From Palsa-870 sp039935415 (GTDB taxonomy: Bacteria > Chloroflexota > Dormibacteria > Dormibacterales > Dormibacteraceae), in contig JBDTKH010000032.1 of the NCBI GenBank assembly GCA_039935415.1, positions 47,595 to 111,594 of the forward strand: a stretch of DNA of 64,000 nucleotides, given 5' to 3'. Below the pieces are notes generated by a model that saw nothing but the letters and a program-made list of their open reading frames with translations, had not been told where the DNA came from and searched no databases. Within the stretch, counting starts at the first letter, position 1. Each line of letters starts with the position of its first letter. Both the position numbers and the translations under genes were made by a program. This document shows, in pieces, positions 16,828-24,864 of this stretch.

Positions 16828-17879
16828 GCCGGGTGCTGGGCGGAGAGCGTCAGCTGCGCCTGCGTCGAGGTGCCGCCTCGCGAGTAGGTTACGGTCACCC
16901 GTTGGTCGGGGTGGAACCGCGACCGGAGCAAGAGCCCCACCGGATGCGCCGCGTCGAGCTTGACGTCGTCGATCTGCGTGATCACATCGCCCGGTTGGAG
17001 GCCCGCCGTCGCGGCCGGGCCGCCTTTGTCAATCGTCACGAGCCGGCTTCCCTCCGGCAGGCCGCTCAAGATCGCATTCTCGGCGCTGACCTCGGTGGTG
17101 GTCGCTCCCAGCGAAGCAACCACCAGCTGGCCGCCCTGGATGATCTGGTTCACATCGTCCTGGACGTCGGCGACGTTGAGCCCGAACCCGTTGGTCCCGG
17201 TCGACGCCTCTGACTGCATCGCGATTCCGATCACCTGGCCGCCCACGTTGAGCAGCGGGCCGCCAGCGGTCCCCGCGCTGATCACGGAGCTGGTCGCGAT
17301 CGTGTCGCTCAGCTCGACCACACCCCTCGCCGTCGTCGCGTCCGCGATCGAAACCACGCGGTGCAGGGCGCTCACGTAACCGGGCGTCACCGAACCACCT
17401 TCAACCGGGCCGCCTACGGCCACGATCACCTGTCCCTGAACGAGCGCGTTGGGATCGGCAAACGCAAGGGTTGGGAGCCGGCTCACCTGGTCGATCTTGA
17501 TCACCGCCACGCCTGTCTCGCAGTCGTAGTCGACGAGGCGCGCGGCGTGGCTCTTGTCGTCGCCCGGGACCAGGACCGTCATCGTTGTGGCGCCGGCGAT
17601 GACCTCGACGCTGGTCACGATGTACCCGTCACTGGTGGCGAGGTAGCCGGACCCACGAGACAGCGCGGGCTCCTGCTGGGTGACCACGCTGACGACCGCC
17701 GGTCGCGCCTTGGTGGCGGCCTGGACGATCGCGGAATCCTCGGTGATGGTCACGCCCGAGCGCAGGTTGACCTGCTGGGTGTTCGTTGGTGACTGGACCT
17801 GGAGCACCGCCAGCGTGACGCCCGCCGCCACGATCGCCGTGACGAGAAGGGCCGCGGCCACGAGCACGATGGGTCTCAC
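16818..17879 (-). CDS. HtrA-like membrane-anchored protein lacking the catalytic triad
   Basis: A 353-residue protein: one N-terminal membrane anchor (4-27), a trypsin-like (S1C/DegP) domain (about 50-240), and a PDZ domain (about 265-345). The fold motifs are clear, but all three catalytic positions are changed. The His of TNxHVV is E92 (TSVEVI), the Asp of TDLAVI is G123 (TGVAVI), and the Ser of GNSGGPL is A205 (GTAGGPL). A peptide-binding or regulatory role is more likely than proteolysis. The GTG start sits inside an inverted repeat. argS follows. Confidence 0.87.
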   Translation of the reverse strand: MRPIVLVAAALLVTAIVAAGVTLAVLQVQSPTNTQQVNLRSGVTITEDSAIVQAATKARPAVVSVVTQQEPALSRGSGYLATSDGYIVTSVEVIAGATTMTVLVPGDDKSHAARLVDYDCETGVAVIKIDQVSRLPTLAFADPNALVQGQVIVAVGGPVEGGSVTPGYVSALHRVVSIADATTARGVVELSDTIATSSVISAGTAGGPLLNVGGQVIGIAMQSEASTGTNGFGLNVADVQDDVNQIIQGGQLVVASLGATTTEVSAENAILSGLPEGSRLVTIDKGGPAATAGLQPGDVITQIDDVKLDAAHPVGLLLRSRFHPDQRVTVTYSRGGTSTQAQLTLSAQHPACA

Positions 17880-17893
17880 CTGGGGGTGAGACC
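17872..17893. promoter_or_regulatory. Inverted repeat over the start of the HtrA-like gene
   Basis: Perfect 9-bp arms GGTCTCACC and GGTGAGACC with a 4-base loop. The GTG start codon lies in one arm. On RNA it would mask initiation, and on DNA it could be an operator. Confidence 0.5.
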
Positions 17894-17934
17894 GGAGATG
17901 TCGCGTATCACCCCTAGATCTTAGGTAGGGTCCG

Positions 17935-18423
17935 TCAGCGGCTGTGCAAAGGCTCCTTCGGATACCAGGTAAGGACGAGCTGGCGGTTGGGTTCGAAACC
18001 GGACGACCGGTAGAGGCGCACGGCCGACTCGTTGTCTGGACGGGTCCACACGTAGCCGAGCGTCACCCGCCGCTCCTGGAACAGCTTGACCGCCTCCCTG
18101 ACGAGCATCTCGCCGATCCCCCTGCCTCGGTGCTCCGCCGAGACGTAGACCTCGGCCACCTCGCCTTCGAGGCCGGTTCCCGGGTCATAGAGGACGATCC
18201 AGCAGAAGGCGATGACCTGCGCGATCTCGTCGCGAACGGCGTAGATCACGTTCTCGCCGCGGAACGTGGACGGCACAGCCGCCAGCTGGCTTTCGATCTC
18301 CCCGCGGCTCAGTTGCGGGTGGTCCGCGTAGTGCACCTGCTCGCCCAGGTGGAGCTCGACGAGGAGCGGCTTGATGAGGTCGTAATCCTGCGCCGCGAGA
18401 CGTTCGACGTCGAGTGTCCTCAT
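17935..18423 (-). CDS. GNAT-family N-acetyltransferase
   Basis: A 162-residue acetyltransferase-fold protein. The acetyl-CoA site EVYVSAEHRGRGIGEMLV (Q/RxxGxG/A motif as RGRGIG) is followed by a helix and the NESAVRLYRSSGFEP motif typical of the family. The acceptor is unknown. TACCAT plus eight bases precedes the ATG, so a near-leaderless message is possible. Confidence 0.88.
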   Translation of the reverse strand: MRTLDVERLAAQDYDLIKPLLVELHLGEQVHYADHPQLSRGEIESQLAAVPSTFRGENVIYAVRDEIAQVIAFCWIVLYDPGTGLEGEVAEVYVSAEHRGRGIGEMLVREAVKLFQERRVTLGYVWTRPDNESAVRLYRSSGFEPNRQLVLTWYPKEPLHSR

Positions 18424-18431
18424 CGCCTTCG

Positions 18432-18437
18432 ATGGTA
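18432..18437 (-). promoter_or_regulatory. Candidate -10 box of the GNAT gene
   Basis: TACCAT, eight bases before the ATG at 18423, with no separate ribosome site needed if the message is near-leaderless. Confidence 0.35.
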
Positions 18438-18490
18438 GCCTAGGGGCCCGCCGCTCAGCGCGCGTAACGCGCTATTTCATTGACCAATTT

Positions 18491-18566
18491 GCCGACGTAG
18501 CTCAGCTGGCAGAGCAGCCGCCTCGTAAGTGGCAGGTCGTGGGTTCGAATCCCACCGTCGGCTCCA
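18491..18566 (+). tRNA. tRNA-Thr (anticodon CGT)
   Basis: A full cloverleaf: acceptor GCCGACG/CGTCGGC, D arm GCTC/GAGC, anticodon stem GCCGC/GTGGC with the 7-base loop CTCGTAA, T arm GTGGG-TTCGAAT-CCCAC, discriminator T and an encoded CCA end at 18564-18566. The anticodon CGT reads ACG, threonine. It is followed at once by a copy of the intergenic element A. Confidence 0.95.
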
Positions 18567-18569
18567 ATC

Positions 18570-18766
18570 AAGTATGAGAAGGAACCGGCGGTTCCAACTG
18601 AAGTATGAGAAGGAACCGGCGGTTCCTTCTCATCGACCGGGCGGCTCGCCGCCGGGTCTGCTCATCTTCCAGGATGGATTTTCGGAATAGTCTCTCCTGG
18701 CCACGCTGGGAGTTGAGTTGGACAAAGTTGCAGCCGGGTTGAACCCGGCTGCCCTGCCACGCTGGA
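18570..18766 (+). repeat. Intergenic element A, copy 1
   Basis: Begins after the tRNA with the hairpin ATGAGAAGGAACC/GGTTCCTTCTCAT (its 5' arm region is duplicated in tandem), then a GC hairpin (GGGCGGC/GCCGCC), a conserved core TTTTCGGAATAGTCTCTCC, and the hairpin GCCGGGTT/AACCCGGC, ending CTGCCACGCTGG. It stops just before the ribosome site of the next gene. Confidence 0.85.
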
Positions 18767-18775
18767 AGGAGTTTG

Positions 18776-19224
18776 ATGCCGTACGACGAACCCGCTGACC
18801 TCATCGGAAGTTGCGCGGCGACGCTGGACACGCTTGGCCTTCTACTTGGCGACATCAGCGACGAGGTTCCGCCGGCGGATGGGTCTTGGACGATCGCCGA
18901 GATCCTCAACCACCTGGGCGAGACCGAGCGCCGCTACCTCGGGCGGGTGCGGCGCATGCGCCGCCAGCTATACCCGCGTATGAAGATCATGCCCGACGAC
19001 GACTACACGAAGCTGCCGGCCCTCAAGGCGTGGACGATGTTCTACGAGTTGCGCCGCGACACCTCCGGGTGCTCCGGACGCTGAAGCCCGCAGAGTGGCA
19101 GAGATCAGGCACGCTGACCCCCGTCGGCGAGATCACGATCGACGGGCTGGTTCGTCACATGGCGGCGCACGACGCCATGCACACGGCGCAGGTCGCCCGG
19201 CGGTTGAGCGGCCGCCAGGGCTAG
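18776..19224 (+). pseudogene. DinB-family protein, frameshifted
   Basis: Starts ATG 18776 behind GGAAGGAG and encodes a DinB/YfiT-like four-helix protein: WTIAEILNHLGETERRYL carries the first metal His. After about residue 97 the frame closes (stop at 19084), but the second half continues in another frame as LRVLRTLKPAEWQRSG through VRHMAAHDAMHTAQVARRL, which holds the other two metal His. A single-base change near 19060-19070 joins the halves. It is either a recent mutation or an assembly error. The 3' end overlaps the convergent membrane-protein gene. Confidence 0.8.
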
Positions 19225-20310
19225 CGAGGCGAGCAGCGCCGCCTCCGCCAGCAGGATCGGCACCGCCAGGACCAGCAGGGCGAGCTCCAGGAGCGCGTAA
19301 CCGACGACCAGCAGGCCGACCTGCCACGGCGACGCCTGCGCGCGCAGGACGAGCCAGCCTGCTACCACGAGCATCGCGAAATCCTGGAAGCCGACGTACG
19401 GAGTGAAGAGAAGCGACGCGGTGATGCCTGCCGCGATCGGCACGCCCGACGTGCCGTTGCGGTTGCGCCAGGCCGCGACCACCGCGGTCACCACCACCAC
19501 CGCCTGGACCACGTACAGCTGCGGGCCGAGCCCGAGCGGCCCCGCGATCGCGTAACGGCGCGTCGGCTCCCACTGCGAGGCGAGGCCGAGCACGTCGCGG
19601 TAGCGCTGAATGCCGTCGGGGCCCAGCATGGCCAGGGCGATCACGGCCAGGACCCCCGAGGCGACGAACCAGGCTCCGAACAGCCGCATGCGACCCGACA
19701 CGAGCAGGCACAGGGGCACGAGAAGTGCGATCTGCGGCTTGATCGCGACCAGGCTCAGGACGATCCCGGCCGCGACGTTCCGGTCTCTTTCCGCGAGCCA
19801 CCAGCACGCCGCCACGGCGGCCGCGACCAGCGCCACGGGCTGGCCGACCATGACACCGAACGCAACCGGGAACAGCCCCAGCCAGACGGCGAGGTGCGCC
19901 GCGCGGGTGAGCCGGCCGCCGGGCGCCACCAAATACCAGGCCAGCAGCAGCGCCGCCAGAAGCAGGCCGGTCCATAGCACGATGGCGACGTCGAACGGCA
20001 GCAGGGTGAATGGGGTCGCGAGCCAGACCAGCGGCGGGGGGTTGAGGAACGGCGACCAGTAGAAGCCCGCGCCCAACCCCTCCACGACGCTCTTCTGCGC
20101 CACGAGGTCGTAGAGATGGCCGTACCCGTGGCGAAGGCCGGTCAGCGCCGCGCCGTAGATGAGCCGGAAGTCGTTCCGCACGCGGTACTCAGGGATGTAG
20201 GTCACCACCGCCGCGTACACGTCGAACGCGGTCAGCAGGAAGCCGCCCCACAGCCCGGCCGTGCCCCACAGTCGGGTGCGCTGCCGCAGGTAGTTGATCA
20301 CCGCCTGCAA
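19105..20310 (-). CDS. GT87-type integral membrane glycosyltransferase (DUF2029)
   Basis: About 400 residues with ten or more membrane helices, of the DUF2029/GT87 type (polyprenyl-phosphate mannose-dependent transferases in mycobacteria). Signatures: an acidic residue after the first helix, FLNPPPLVWLATPF, GQPVALVAA and VAIKPQIAL. The start is TTG 20310 or GTG 20301. The former sits on the T run of an upstream hairpin. The last 120 bp are antisense to the frameshifted DinB gene, so the C-terminus past about residue 360 may be spurious. Confidence 0.8.
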   Translation of the reverse strand: MQAVINYLRQRTRLWGTAGLWGGFLLTAFDVYAAVVTYIPEYRVRNDFRLIYGAALTGLRHGYGHLYDLVAQKSVVEGLGAGFYWSPFLNPPPLVWLATPFTLLPFDVAIVLWTGLLLAALLLAWYLVAPGGRLTRAAHLAVWLGLFPVAFGVMVGQPVALVAAAVAACWWLAERDRNVAAGIVLSLVAIKPQIALLVPLCLLVSGRMRLFGAWFVASGVLAVIALAMLGPDGIQRYRDVLGLASQWEPTRRYAIAGPLGLGPQLYVVQAVVVVTAVVAAWRNRNGTSGVPIAAGITASLLFTPYVGFQDFAMLVVAGWLVLRAQASPWQVGLLVVGYALLELALLVLAVPILLAEAALLASLALAAAQPPGDLRRVHGVVRRHVTNQPVDRDLADGGQRA

Positions 20311-20345
20311 AAAATAAGGGCTCGGACCTGAGTCCGAGCCTTTTA
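20311..20345 (-). terminator. Rho-independent terminator, downstream of dnaK
   Basis: The 9-bp stem GGCTCGGAC/GTCCGAGCC with a 4-base loop (20319-20340) is followed on the minus strand by CTTATTTTTT. It ends the dnaK transcript after element A copy 4. A TTTT on the other side lets it also work for plus-strand readthrough. Confidence 0.8.
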
Positions 20346-20568
20346 CACCAGCGTGGCCTGGGCGGCGGGGTTCAACCCGGCCGCGACTTTGTCACCTAGA
20401 ACACCCCGACGTGACCTGAAGTGACCTCTAAATCAAGTCCCATCCATATGCCGGAAAGAGTGCGCCGGCCCTTGTCACCGCGCTGCGCTCTCGATTCGGC
20501 ATGAGGGCCGGGTCCCCGTCGCGAAGCGACCGGGCGATGAGAGGGAACCATCTGGCTCCCCCTCATAC
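20346..20568 (-). repeat. Intergenic element A, copy 4
   Basis: Minus-strand copy beginning three bases after the dnaK stop: hairpin ATGAGGGGGAGCC/GGTTCCCTCTCAT, then GTCGC-TTC-GCGAC, a longer divergent middle, and GACAAAGTCGCGGCCGGG/AACCC with the end GGCCACGCTGGTG. The core GGAATAGT block is poorly kept here. Confidence 0.75.
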
Positions 20569-20571
20569 CGT

Positions 20572-22485
20572 TTAGTTGACTTCGCGGTAATCGGCGTCGA
20601 CGACGTCCTCTTCCTTCTTCTGCTCGTCGGGAGCACCGGAGCTGGAACCGTCCTGCGGCGCGCTCGCGGACGTGGCGCCCGCCTGCTGGTAGATGTGCTG
20701 GCCGATCTTCTGGAGGGACTCGTTGAACTCGTCCATCTGCTGCTGCAACGCCTTGGTGTCCGAGCCCTTGGCCGCCGCCTTGAGCGATTCGAGCTTGGCC
20801 GTCACCTCGGTCTTCACGTCGTCAGGAATCTTGTCCGCGTTGTCCTTGATGACCTTTTCGGCCTGGTGGATCATGTGATCCGCCTGGTTGCGGAGCTCGA
20901 CCTCCTCGCGCTTGGCGCGATCCTCTGACGAGTGCGCCTCGGCCTCCTTGACCATCCGGTCGACCTCGTCCTTGTTCAGGGTCGAGGATGCGGTGATCGT
21001 GACCGACTGTTCGCGGCCGGTGCCCTTGTCCTGCGCCTTGACGTTCAGGATGCCGTTCGCGTCGAGGTCAAAAGTGACCTCGACCTGCGGCGTCCCGCGC
21101 GGTGCGGGTGGAATCCCGTCCAGGTGGAAACGACCCAGCGTGCGGTTGTCGCGAGCCATCTCGCGCTCGCCCTGCAGCACGTGGACCTCGACCGACGTCT
21201 GGCTGTCAGCGGCGGTCGAAAAGACCTGCGATCGGGAGGTTGGGATCGTCGTGTTGCGATCGATCAGCTTGGTCATCACACCGCCGAGAGTCTCGACGCC
21301 CAGTGAGAGCGGCGTGACGTCGAGGAGCAGGATGTCCTTGACCTCGCCCTTGAGCACGCCTGCCTGTATGGCCGCGCCGACGGCGACGACCTCGTCCGGG
21401 TTGACGCCCTTGTGGGGCTCTTTGCCGCCCAGCAGGTTCTTGACCAGCTGCTGGATCACAGGCATGCGGGTCGAACCGCCGACCAGCACGACCTCGTCGA
21501 TCTGCTGGGGAGTCAGGTTGGCATCCTTCAGTGCCGCGAGGAATGGCCCGCGGCAGCGCTCGGTCAGGTCAGCCGTCAGCGACTCGAACTTGGCCCGGGT
21601 GAGCGTCATCTCGAGGTGCTTCGGACCGGTCTGGTCCGCTGTGATGAAGGGCAGGTTGAGGCTGGTCTCCAGCCGGCTCGACAGCTCGATCTTCGCCCGC
21701 TCGGCGGCCTCGGTGAGGCGCTGTAGCGCCTGGCGGTCGGTCTTGAGGTCGATTCCGTTCGACTTCTTGAACTCCTCGGCCAGCCATTCCACTACGCGGC
21801 GGTCGTAGTCGTCCCCACCCAGGTGGGTGTCGCCGTTGGTGGACTTGACCTCGAACACCCCATCACCCACGTCGAGGACGGAGACGTCGAAGGTGCCACC
21901 ACCCAGGTCGAAGACGAGAATCGTTTCGTTCGCCTTCTTGTCCAGCCCATAGGCGAGCGACGCGGCGGTGGGCTCGTTGATGATGCGGACCACGTTCAGG
22001 CCGGCGATCTGGCCGGAGTTCTTGGTCGCCTGCCGCTGCGCGTCGTTGAAATATGCGGGTACGGTGATGACCGCGTCGGTCACCTTCTCACCAAGGTAGG
22101 CCTCGGCGTCGGTCTTCAGCTTCTGCAGGATCATCGCCGAGATCTCTTCCGGCGTGAACTCCTTGTTTGCGTTGGGGATGAAGACCACGGCGCGGTCGTC
22201 CTTGCCAGGCTTGACCTCGTAAGGAACGATCTTCCGCTCGGACTCGACCTCCGAGAACTTGCGGCCCATGAAACGCTTGATCGAGTAGACGGTGTTCTCG
22301 GGGTTGACCGCGGCCTGCCGGCGCGCGAGGTTTCCGACCAGGCGCTCGCCGGACTTGGTGAAGGCGACGACAGACGGAGTGGTGCGTGAACCCTCGGAGT
22401 TAGGGATCACCACCGGCTCGCCACCTTCCATAACGGCGATGACTGAGTTCGTGGTCCCCAGGTCGATTCCTACGGTTTTCGGCAT
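20572..22485 (-). CDS. dnaK: Chaperone Hsp70
   Basis: A 637-residue DnaK: ATPase domain starting KTVGIDLGTTNSVIAVMEGG, with DLGGGTFDVSVLDVGDGVFEV and a linker DVTPLSLGVETLGG, then substrate domain and lid, ending in an acidic tail EEDVVDADYREVN. GGAGGAAGAGCG precedes the ATG. Neighbouring grpE/dnaJ are absent. No CIRCE or HAIR palindrome is visible upstream. A TTGACG at 22565-22570 might be a -35 box. Confidence 0.97.
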   Translation of the reverse strand: MPKTVGIDLGTTNSVIAVMEGGEPVVIPNSEGSRTTPSVVAFTKSGERLVGNLARRQAAVNPENTVYSIKRFMGRKFSEVESERKIVPYEVKPGKDDRAVVFIPNANKEFTPEEISAMILQKLKTDAEAYLGEKVTDAVITVPAYFNDAQRQATKNSGQIAGLNVVRIINEPTAASLAYGLDKKANETILVFDLGGGTFDVSVLDVGDGVFEVKSTNGDTHLGGDDYDRRVVEWLAEEFKKSNGIDLKTDRQALQRLTEAAERAKIELSSRLETSLNLPFITADQTGPKHLEMTLTRAKFESLTADLTERCRGPFLAALKDANLTPQQIDEVVLVGGSTRMPVIQQLVKNLLGGKEPHKGVNPDEVVAVGAAIQAGVLKGEVKDILLLDVTPLSLGVETLGGVMTKLIDRNTTIPTSRSQVFSTAADSQTSVEVHVLQGEREMARDNRTLGRFHLDGIPPAPRGTPQVEVTFDLDANGILNVKAQDKGTGREQSVTITASSTLNKDEVDRMVKEAEAHSSEDRAKREEVELRNQADHMIHQAEKVIKDNADKIPDDVKTEVTAKLESLKAAAKGSDTKALQQQMDEFNESLQKIGQHIYQQAGATSASAPQDGSSSGAPDEQKKEEDVVDADYREVN

Positions 22486-22593
22486 ATGTCGCTCTTCCTC
22501 CAGGTGTGCGCAGTTCAGCGCGAATTTGAATTTCTGTGATTCATCTCTTTCCCCGAGGCATGAGCGTCAAAACAATCGAACGCCGCCTGGCTG

Positions 22594-22613
22594 AGGCTCC
22601 CGCAGAGCCTCTA
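22594..22613. promoter_or_regulatory. Hairpin between dnaK and the DUF3090 gene
   Basis: GAGGCTC and GAGCCTC arms separated by five bases, between the divergent dnaK and DUF3090 starts. It could be an operator or a transcript hairpin, and nothing decides between them. Confidence 0.3.
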
Positions 22614-22617
22614 GGCT
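22612..22617 (+). promoter_or_regulatory. Leaderless -10 box of the DUF3090 gene
   Basis: TAGGCT, seven bases, then the TTG start at 22625. No Shine-Dalgarno sequence. Confidence 0.4.
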
Positions 22618-22624
22618 AATCGCG

Positions 22625-23131
22625 TTGGCAATTTTCGAGCTTGACCCCGTGGACCGGATCGCAGTGGCCGCCGTCGGCGAGCCCGGCCAGCGCCGGTTCT
22701 TCCTTCTGGCGACCGGCTCGGGCCGGATGCTCACCCTCGCGTGCGAGAAGTCGCAGATCCAGGCCCTTCTCGCGCGCCTGGGCCAGATGCTGGAGACCCA
22801 GGGCATCGAGGTGAGCGAGCACGCCGCGGACGTGGCGACGCTCGAGCCGGGCGAGCCGGAATGGCAGGTCGGCGAGATGGGCCTCGGCTACCACGATGCG
22901 CGCCAGATGTTCGTGCTCGTGGCCAGCCAGGGCGCAGCCGGCGAGGAGGGAGCTCCAGACGACGCGCCCAGCGTCCGCTTCTGGCTCAGCCATCGCCAGG
23001 TCGTCGCTTTCTCCAGGCAGGCCCAGTCGGTGTTGACCGCCGGCCGCCCCCTCTGCCCGCGCTGCGGGCTCCCCATGGATCCCGCCGGCCATCCCTGCCC
23101 GGTCTCCAATGGCGCTCGGCCAATCTTCTGA
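22625..23131 (+). CDS. DUF3090 family protein
   Basis: A 168-residue protein of the DUF3090 family, which in actinobacteria and chloroflexi is linked with a SCO1664-type protein. Features: VGEPGQRRFFLLATGSG near the start, GLGYHDARQMFVLVA in the middle and a C-terminal CPRCGLPMDPAGHPCP zinc-ribbon-like motif. Function unknown. TTG start. The 3' end overlaps the next gene by 23 bp, suggesting coupling. Confidence 0.85.
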   Translation: MAIFELDPVDRIAVAAVGEPGQRRFFLLATGSGRMLTLACEKSQIQALLARLGQMLETQGIEVSEHAADVATLEPGEPEWQVGEMGLGYHDARQMFVLVASQGAAGEEGAPDDAPSVRFWLSHRQVVAFSRQAQSVLTAGRPLCPRCGLPMDPAGHPCPVSNGARPIF

Positions 23132-23840
23132 ATCGGCCGAAGAGCTGCTGGCCAGGCTGCCCGACATGGAGGTCGTCGGGCTGCTCCATGGGGCCTCCAA
23201 CTACACCTTCCTGGCGAGGCTGAACCCGCATCCGCCGTCCGGTCTGATGGCGGTCTACAAACCGGCGCGCGGGGAGTCGCCACTGTGGGACTTCGAGGCG
23301 GGCACGCTGTACCGCCGCGAGGTGGCGGCGTACGAGCTGAGCAAGGTCCTTGGCTGGCCGCTCATCCCGCCGACCGTGGCCCGTCGCGATGGGCCGCACG
23401 GCGCCGGCGCGGTGCAGCTCTTCATCGACGCCGACCGTCGCCATTTCCTCGGCGAGCAGTCGACGCGCGGCGAGACCTGGCTGCGCATTGCCCTGTTCGA
23501 CGTGATCAGCAACAACGCGGACCGCAAATCGGGGCACTGCCTGTTCGACGCGAAGGACCGCATCTGGGTCATCGACCACGGCCTGACCTTCCATGTCGAC
23601 CAGAAGCTCCGCACGGTGATCTGGGAGTTTTCAGGTGAAGCCCTGCCCGGGGACCTCTGCGGCGACATCGAGCGCGCCCTGATCGCCGTCGAGAAGGGCG
23701 GGCTGGGCGAGACCCTTGCCGAGCTGCTCCGGCCGGCCGAGGTCCGCATGCTCAAGCGACGGCTCCGCGGCGTGCTGGACCCCGCCTGGCGCTTCCCAGA
23801 GCCTACCTCCGCCTGGTCGATCCCCTGGCCCCCGGTGTAA
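23109..23840 (+). CDS. SCO1664-family kinase-like protein
   Basis: A 243-residue protein with a PI3/4-kinase or HipA-like fold signature: LLHGASNYTFLARL and MAVYKPARGESPLWDFE (ATP-binding Lys), RIALFDVISNNADRKSGHCL (catalytic Asp/Asn) and IDHGLTFH (metal Asp). It overlaps DUF3090, its usual partner. The substrate is unknown. Confidence 0.87.
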   Translation: MALGQSSESAEELLARLPDMEVVGLLHGASNYTFLARLNPHPPSGLMAVYKPARGESPLWDFEAGTLYRREVAAYELSKVLGWPLIPPTVARRDGPHGAGAVQLFIDADRRHFLGEQSTRGETWLRIALFDVISNNADRKSGHCLFDAKDRIWVIDHGLTFHVDQKLRTVIWEFSGEALPGDLCGDIERALIAVEKGGLGETLAELLRPAEVRMLKRRLRGVLDPAWRFPEPTSAWSIPWPPV

Positions 23841-23872
23841 CCGAACCGGCCCTGCTATCGTTCCCGGGCTGC

Positions 23873-24829
23873 ATGCCTCGGTCCCTTCGGCTGGGTCCCG
23901 CCATCGTCATGTTGGGCGCTGCCTCGATCGCAACTCTCCTGTTCGCCGTGTCTCCGCAGGCACGGGCGACGGTCCAGGCCGACTGCTCGGCGAGCTCCCC
24001 CTGTCCGACTCCAAGCCCCACTCCGACCCCCGTCAATGCCTTCCTGTCCCTCGACGTCACCGCCGGACCACCCACCACTCAGATCACCGTCAACGGCGGG
24101 TCCTTCCTGCCCAACGAGCAGATGACCCTTTACTGGGACCAGCCCAACAAGGTGGCGGGGTCAGGCGTCGCCGACAGCAGCGGGAACTTCACGACCCACG
24201 TCAAGCCCTTCTCCGGGGATCCGCCCGGCGTGCACCACCTGTGCGCGAGCGTCCCGCCCAACCCGTGCGCCAGCTTCTCGCTAGAGGCTCCAACTTCCAG
24301 CCCCTCCCCGTCGCCGTCACCCTCACCCGACACGTCCCCGTCGCCTGACACCTCTCCGTCGCCAGGCCAGGGCGCCAGCGAGTCGCGCAGCCCGACGCCG
24401 GACGCGGCCACGATCAACGGCTTCGACGTGATCACCAAGCCGCCGTTCGTGATCCTGCCGATCATCGGCGCGCTCGGCCTTGCGGTCGCGCTCGGTTACT
24501 GGATACTGACCATCGTCAGGCGGCCACGTCCGACCGTGTTGAAGTCCGTCGCGGTCTCGCACATGGCTACGCGCCCCGACTACACGGCCGGTTTCGGGAC
24601 TCCTCCGCCGGCGCCGCCTCCGCCCGCGCCCGCCCCTTCCGCCTGGGCCGACGTCCTGCCGCCTGTCCCGCCGCCCGCAGCGACTCCCCCGGCGCCATCC
24701 GCTGGGGAGCCACCCGCCTCGGCCGCGCCCGAACAGCCCCCCGTACAGGAGCCCCCCGCGGATGCCGGCCAGTTCCCGCCGCCCTCGCCCGACGAACCTC
24801 CGGACCTGCCTGAACCAAGCGACTACTAG
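23873..24829 (+). CDS. Predicted surface protein with an Ig-like domain, membrane anchor and proline-rich cytosolic tail
   Basis: 318 residues. A signal peptide (about 1-33, ending ARA) is followed by a Ser/Pro/Thr stretch, a beta domain (about 55-140: LDVTAGPPTTQITVNGGSFLPNEQMTLYWD) and a low-complexity linker of SPSP and TSPSPD repeats. One membrane helix (about 193-215, FVILPIIGALGLAVALGYW) and a cytosolic Pro/Ala-rich tail of about 100 residues follow. I do not recognise a family. The C-terminal tail could be a scaffold for partner binding. Confidence 0.7.
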   Translation: MPRSLRLGPAIVMLGAASIATLLFAVSPQARATVQADCSASSPCPTPSPTPTPVNAFLSLDVTAGPPTTQITVNGGSFLPNEQMTLYWDQPNKVAGSGVADSSGNFTTHVKPFSGDPPGVHHLCASVPPNPCASFSLEAPTSSPSPSPSPSPDTSPSPDTSPSPGQGASESRSPTPDAATINGFDVITKPPFVILPIIGALGLAVALGYWILTIVRRPRPTVLKSVAVSHMATRPDYTAGFGTPPPAPPPPAPAPSAWADVLPPVPPPAATPPAPSAGEPPASAAPEQPPVQEPPADAGQFPPPSPDEPPDLPEPSDY

Positions 24830-24864
24830 CGGGTCGACCGGCGCACTAATACACTGACGCGCGA

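Noticed and set aside
22486..22624. CIRCE or HAIR operator upstream of dnaK
   Set aside because: I looked for TTAGCACTC-N9-GAGTGCTAA and CTTGAGT-N7-ACTCAAG and found neither.
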